A stretch of 17,767 nt of DNA. It comes from JAAYCI01 sp964472465. Its GTDB lineage: Bacteria; Bacillota; Clostridia; Oscillospirales; Ruminococcaceae. Below, in pieces: positions 14,990 through 17,767 of this stretch. Positions within the stretch are counted from its first letter, which is position 1, and every line of letters begins with the position of its first letter. Under the pieces are notes generated by a model that was not told where the DNA came from, did no database searches, and was given only the letters and a program-made list of their open reading frames with translations. Both the position numbers and the translations under genes were made by a program. The stretch covers positions 1 to 17,767 of the forward strand of contig CAYYLW010000047.1 of NCBI GenBank assembly GCA_964472465.1, in the 5' to 3' direction.

Positions 14990-15018
14990 TTTACAAAAAG
15001 GGCCGGGGCCTATATAAT
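14990..15018 (+). promoter_or_regulatory. Strong sigma-A-type promoter before the O-acylation genes
   Basis: TTTACA (14990-14995) and a perfect TATAAT (15013-15018) are separated by exactly 17 bases, one mismatch from consensus overall. Transcription should begin near 15025, giving a leader of roughly 80-115 bases before the MBOAT gene. An inverted repeat CCGGC/GCCGG (14981-14985 and 15002-15006) flanks the -35 box and part of the spacer, and could be an operator. Confidence 0.7.
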
Positions 15019-15029
15019 CATAAGAAGTT

Positions 15030-15055
15030 TGCCGTATGAAAACCGGAAAACGGCA
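15030..15055 (+). repeat. Hairpin at the predicted 5' end of the MBOAT transcript
   Basis: TGCCGT (15030-15035) and ACGGCA (15050-15055) form a perfect 6-base stem with a 14-base loop. It starts only a few bases after the expected transcription start, where hairpins often protect mRNA from decay. The loop contains the ATG of a possible leader ORF. Confidence 0.35.
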
Positions 15056-15143
15056 CGTGGCTGCCCCAGGCCTTAGAATACAGTATACAAAGGACAACAC
15101 CCCCCTATGTCTCTGTCCCTCTTTTTGGAAAGCTGGAAGATGA
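15036..15143 (+). CDS. Possible 35-codon leader ORF upstream of the MBOAT gene
   Basis: The ATG at 15036 opens a 35-residue frame (MKTGKRHVAAPG and on, ending WKAGR) with its TGA at 15141-15143. That stop overlaps ATG 15140 of the MBOAT frame as ATGA, the usual geometry of translational coupling. Only a weak AAGAAG lies before it, and the predicted transcript starts close by, so initiation may be poor. Composition is unremarkable and no family is recognised. It may be chance. Confidence 0.2.
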   Translation: MKTGKRHVAAPGLRIQYTKDNTPLCLCPSFWKAGR

Positions 15144-16681
15144 GCATCCAGTCGGTTCATTTTTTGCTGTTCCTGCCCTTGGCGGCGGGGGCCTATTTCT
15201 TGTTGCCCCGGGGGCTGCGGCGAGGCTGGCTGTTGCTGGCCAGCCTCTATTTTTATTTTTTTGCCGCCCCCCGCTACCTGCCGGTGCTGCTGTGCGGCAT
15301 TCTGTTTTCCTATGTGGCGGCGCGGGGGATAGCCGCCGCAAACAGCCAGCAGGCCAAGCGCGTATGGCTGCTGTTTGGTATTGCAGGCCTGGCGCTGGCC
15401 CTCACTTTTTTCAAATACAACACCTTTTTTGAAAGCATGCTCTCCCCGGCTTTCAGCGCCATGGGGGTGGATTACAACGGCGGCTACTTCGTCACGGCTT
15501 CGGCGGTGGGCATCAGTTTTTACACCTTCATGGCCATTGGCTACCTCATCGACTTATACCGTGGGGATGTGCCGCTGGAAAAAAGCCTGGTGGGGCACGC
15601 GTTGTTTTTAAGCTTTTTCCCCTCGGTCACCTCGGGGCCCATTGCCCGCGCGGGCGACGTGATGCCCCAGCTCAGCGATATCTCCCGCGCCTTCAGCGCC
15701 CAAAACTGGGCCGATGGCCTGCGCCTGATGGCCGTGGGCTTCTTCAAAAAACTGGCGGTGGCCGATTTGCTGGCCATTTTTGTGAACGGGGTGTACAGCG
15801 ATTTGCCCGCCTACAGCGGCTTCACCCTCACGGCGGCGGCGGTGCTGTTTGCCCTGCAACTGTATTTCGATTTTTCCGGCTACACCGATATCGCCCTGGG
15901 CGCGGCGCTGCTGTTTGGCATCCGTTTAAAACAAAACTTCAATACGCCGTTTTTTGCCACCAATTACTCCGGGTTTTGGAGCCGCTGGCACATCAGCCTT
16001 TCCACCTGGTTGCAGGACTATATCTTCATGCCCCTGGTGTGGAGCCGCTGGACGGAAAAAATACCCGTGCTGGGCAAAAAAGTGAGCAAGCCCCCCATGC
16101 TTTCCCCCATTGCGGCGGTGTTTTTGGTGTCTGGCCTGTGGCATGGCGATACCCTGTGCTTTTTGGTGTGGGGGGCCTTGCAGGCGGTGTTCCGCATTGG
16201 GGAGGAACTGCTGCACCGCCGCCTGGGCAAACCCAAAAAGAACCCCTCCTTCTGGCTGCGTTTTGGTAAAACGGCGGTGGTGCTGGTGCTGTGGGTGGAG
16301 AGCCTTGTGTTCTTTAAAGTGGGCTTCCAGGGCGGCGGCGTGGGTGAGGCATGCGCGGCGCTGCTGCGGCAGTTCACCGGCTGGTCTTTGGCGGGTAGCT
16401 GGCAGGCGTTTTACGCCTCGTTTGCCGCCGTGTTCTTTGATAGAAGCTTCCTGGTGGCAGCGGTGCTGGCCTTTTTGTGCTTTGGCACGGCCCTGGCCCT
16501 GTGGGCAGACTGGATGCAGTGCTTCCGCCTAAAGGGCATGCACCCGGCCGAAGGGTTGCTGCTGCTGCGCCCCTCCCTGCGCTGGGCGCTATACTTCCTG
16601 TTGGTGCTGGGCAGCTTTGCGGGCTTTATTGCGGGCAGCGGTGGCTTTGGCGGACCCAGCTTCGTGTATGGAGGGTTTTAG
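15107..16681 (+). CDS. MBOAT-family O-acyltransferase (AlgI/DltB-like)
   Basis: The product (524 aa from ATG 15107) is a polytopic membrane-bound O-acyltransferase with about ten or more hydrophobic segments. Conserved features are LYFDFSGYTDIALG, NFNTPF, the SGFWSRWHISLSTWLQDY block (H295) and the catalytic-type SGLWHG with H346. Such enzymes pass acyl groups, usually acetyl, across the membrane to an extracellular SGNH partner that modifies a polysaccharide or teichoic acid. The partner gene follows after 3 bases. The start is uncertain. ATG 15107 has AAAGGA 12 bases upstream. ATG 15140 has GGAAAG 7 bases upstream and gives MSIQSVHFLLFLPL, which matches the typical AlgI N-terminus better. 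No DltA or DltC homologue is near, so polysaccharide O-acetylation is more likely than D-alanylation. Confidence 0.88.
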   Translation: MSLSLFLESWKMSIQSVHFLLFLPLAAGAYFLLPRGLRRGWLLLASLYFYFFAAPRYLPVLLCGILFSYVAARGIAAANSQQAKRVWLLFGIAGLALALTFFKYNTFFESMLSPAFSAMGVDYNGGYFVTASAVGISFYTFMAIGYLIDLYRGDVPLEKSLVGHALFLSFFPSVTSGPIARAGDVMPQLSDISRAFSAQNWADGLRLMAVGFFKKLAVADLLAIFVNGVYSDLPAYSGFTLTAAAVLFALQLYFDFSGYTDIALGAALLFGIRLKQNFNTPFFATNYSGFWSRWHISLSTWLQDYIFMPLVWSRWTEKIPVLGKKVSKPPMLSPIAAVFLVSGLWHGDTLCFLVWGALQAVFRIGEELLHRRLGKPKKNPSFWLRFGKTAVVLVLWVESLVFFKVGFQGGGVGEACAALLRQFTGWSLAGSWQAFYASFAAVFFDRSFLVAAVLAFLCFGTALALWADWMQCFRLKGMHPAEGLLLLRPSLRWALYFLLVLGSFAGFIAGSGGFGGPSFVYGGF

Positions 16682-16684
16682 CCG

Positions 16685-17638
16685 ATGAAGAAGCTAGTGC
16701 GCAACACGGCCCTGCTGCTGCTACCCATCCTGCTGTATTATGCGGTGTTTTTGGCCTTTGAGCCGAACAACTTTTTTGGCCTGCGGCCAAAAACCCCGGC
16801 GGGGGCCGTGTTTGGGGCCCTGAGGGGTTACCAAGAAAACCCCACCCCCGGGGTGCTGCTGGGCGATAGCCGCTTTGCCAACATGGAGAATATGGGCATT
16901 TTTAGCCGTGTTACCGGGCGGGAATTCACCAACATGGCCTATGGCGGGGCCAGCCTAAAAGAAAGCCTGGATGAACTGGACTATCTGCTGGAACACTACC
17001 CAGACCTGGAAGAGGTGGTGTTTGAGCTTTCGTTCTATACGCTGAACGCCAACTATTCGGCCGACCGTTTTCCCTTCATCGAAAAGGCCCTCTATAACCC
17101 CTTTGTCTACCTCACCAGCCTGTACTATAACCTGGAAGCTATGCAGAACTGCCTGCTATGGCTGCGCGGTGAAGCCCTCTATGGCGGGGCCTCGGAAACG
17201 CGCGACCCCGCCACCGATGCATACGTCCACTGGCAGGCCCCGGGGGGCGAAACGGTGGAAATACGCCAGGATATTGTGAAGTATCTGGCCGCCATTGGTA
17301 CGAATGTGCAAAACTGGGAGCTGGACCAAAGCGAGGACGGCCAACTGGCCCGCCTGCTGACCAGCATTGCCGCCTGCCAGGCAAAGGGCATCCGCTTTGT
17401 GGTGGTGATGCCCCCGGTGCACGAGGCCGTGATGGACTATGCCATCCGGCAGAACGGCATCTATGAGCAGATGCTGCCGGTGGTGCAGGCGCTGAAAGAC
17501 AGCGGGGCCCTGGTGCTGGATTATGAGATTACCAACCGGCCGGCCTATGGCGAAGAGATGTGGTTCGACGGCATGCACCTGGACTATGACCGTGGGCTGC
17601 CCCAGTGGGCGGAACAACTGGCCAGGGACATTGCCTAA
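16685..17638 (+). CDS. Membrane-anchored SGNH/GDSL-like protein, partner of the MBOAT acyltransferase
   Basis: The 317-aa product has one N-terminal hydrophobic helix (about residues 8-25) that would anchor it with the rest outside the cell. The extracytoplasmic part shows SGNH-hydrolase landmarks: GDSR with S62, GGAS (87-90) and a C-terminal DGMHLD, where D295 and H298 complete the D-x-x-H. Ser, Asp and His are therefore all present. In AlgI/AlgJ/AlgX- and DltB/DltD-type systems, the SGNH member receives the acyl group from the MBOAT protein and places it on the polymer. GGAGGG (16670-16675) lies 9 bases before the ATG, and only 3 bases separate it from the MBOAT stop. The exact acceptor glycan is unknown; the neighbouring nonulosonic acid genes make a sialylated surface glycan an attractive guess. 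Confidence 0.8.
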   Translation: MKKLVRNTALLLLPILLYYAVFLAFEPNNFFGLRPKTPAGAVFGALRGYQENPTPGVLLGDSRFANMENMGIFSRVTGREFTNMAYGGASLKESLDELDYLLEHYPDLEEVVFELSFYTLNANYSADRFPFIEKALYNPFVYLTSLYYNLEAMQNCLLWLRGEALYGGASETRDPATDAYVHWQAPGGETVEIRQDIVKYLAAIGTNVQNWELDQSEDGQLARLLTSIAACQAKGIRFVVVMPPVHEAVMDYAIRQNGIYEQMLPVVQALKDSGALVLDYEITNRPAYGEEMWFDGMHLDYDRGLPQWAEQLARDIA

Positions 17639-17712
17639 AGCGCGAGGGAACTGGGGCCAAAACGGCCGTAACAGCGACGCAACAGGGCGAAAGAAAACAA
17701 ATGGAGAGCGGT

Positions 17713-17767
17713 ATGGCGCTGGATTTTCTGATTTTGTATGAGCATGTGGTGCGGGAATACGAGAGCA
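17713..17767 (+). CDS. Possible surface-carbohydrate glycosyltransferase, N-terminus only (3' truncated)
   Basis: A frame open to the window end starts at ATG 17713, 6 bases after GGAG (17703-17706); an in-frame ATG at 17701 lacks a good ribosome site. Only about 18 residues are visible, starting MALDFLILYEHVVREYES. A hydrophobic strand followed by YE and RE(Y/L)E resembles the start of surface-carbohydrate biosynthesis glycosyltransferases distantly related to CDP-glycerol glycerophosphotransferases. That recognition rests on very few residues. It follows the SGNH gene by 74 bases in the same direction, so it is probably in the same transcript. Confidence 0.4.
   Translation, partial: MALDFLILYEHVVREYES

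Noticed and set aside
15084..15089. Second -10 box TATACA close to the MBOAT start
   Set aside because: No -35-like sequence lies 16-18 bases upstream, and the much better promoter at 14990-15018 explains expression.
1..17767. CRISPR arrays, insertion sequences, tRNA or rRNA genes
   Set aside because: No regularly spaced repeats, transposase motifs, terminal inverted repeats or tRNA cloverleaf sequences were seen on reading.

Overview
The window is GC-rich, strongly third-position GC-biased DNA with every supported gene on the + strand, tight spacing, frequent start/stop overlaps and good Shine-Dalgarno sequences. Together with an EFR1-type flavodoxin/ferredoxin protein, HemW and the style of the surface-glycan genes, this suggests a strict anaerobe of the class Clostridia, perhaps a gut Oscillospirales member. 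That assignment is inference: no rRNA or taxonomic marker is present.

Region 1 (1-4088) holds two consecutive membrane units. Each is a large polytopic GT-C-like protein with a soluble C-terminal domain (the first is cut by the window edge, the second is 652 aa) followed by a ~200-aa protein with one transmembrane helix at each end. Both partners are recognisably similar between the units, so this looks like an ancient tandem duplication.

Region 2 (4081-12303) is a nonulosonic acid (legionaminic-acid-type sialic acid) biosynthesis operon: LegC-type aminotransferase, PtmE-type CBS/nucleotidyltransferase, NeuB/LegI synthase, an unexpected EFR1 flavodoxin-ferredoxin protein, NeuC/LegG hydrolysing 2-epimerase, two Gfo/Idh/MocA oxidoreductases and a LegF/NeuA-type cytidylyltransferase. 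The pathway's 4,6-dehydratase (LegB) and N-acetyltransferase (LegH) are not in the window. A TATAAT-bearing candidate promoter lies inside the gene just before legC.

Region 3 (12352-14968) is a co-directional run of more general genes: a PfkB/fructokinase-like sugar kinase, the radical-SAM haem chaperone HemW, and a small flavodoxin-like protein.

Region 4 (14969-17767) starts with a near-consensus sigma-A promoter (TTTACA-17-TATAAT) and a structured leader, then an MBOAT O-acyltransferase and an SGNH-hydrolase-like membrane-anchored partner, a pair typical of extracellular polysaccharide O-acetylation. The last gene is cut by the window end and begins like a surface-carbohydrate glycosyltransferase.

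Read together, the window is part of a cell-surface glycan locus that would make CMP-activated nonulosonic acid, build glycan with membrane GT-C enzymes and O-acetylate it outside the cell. No flippase, polymerase, flagellin, tRNA, rRNA, CRISPR array or mobile element was seen.
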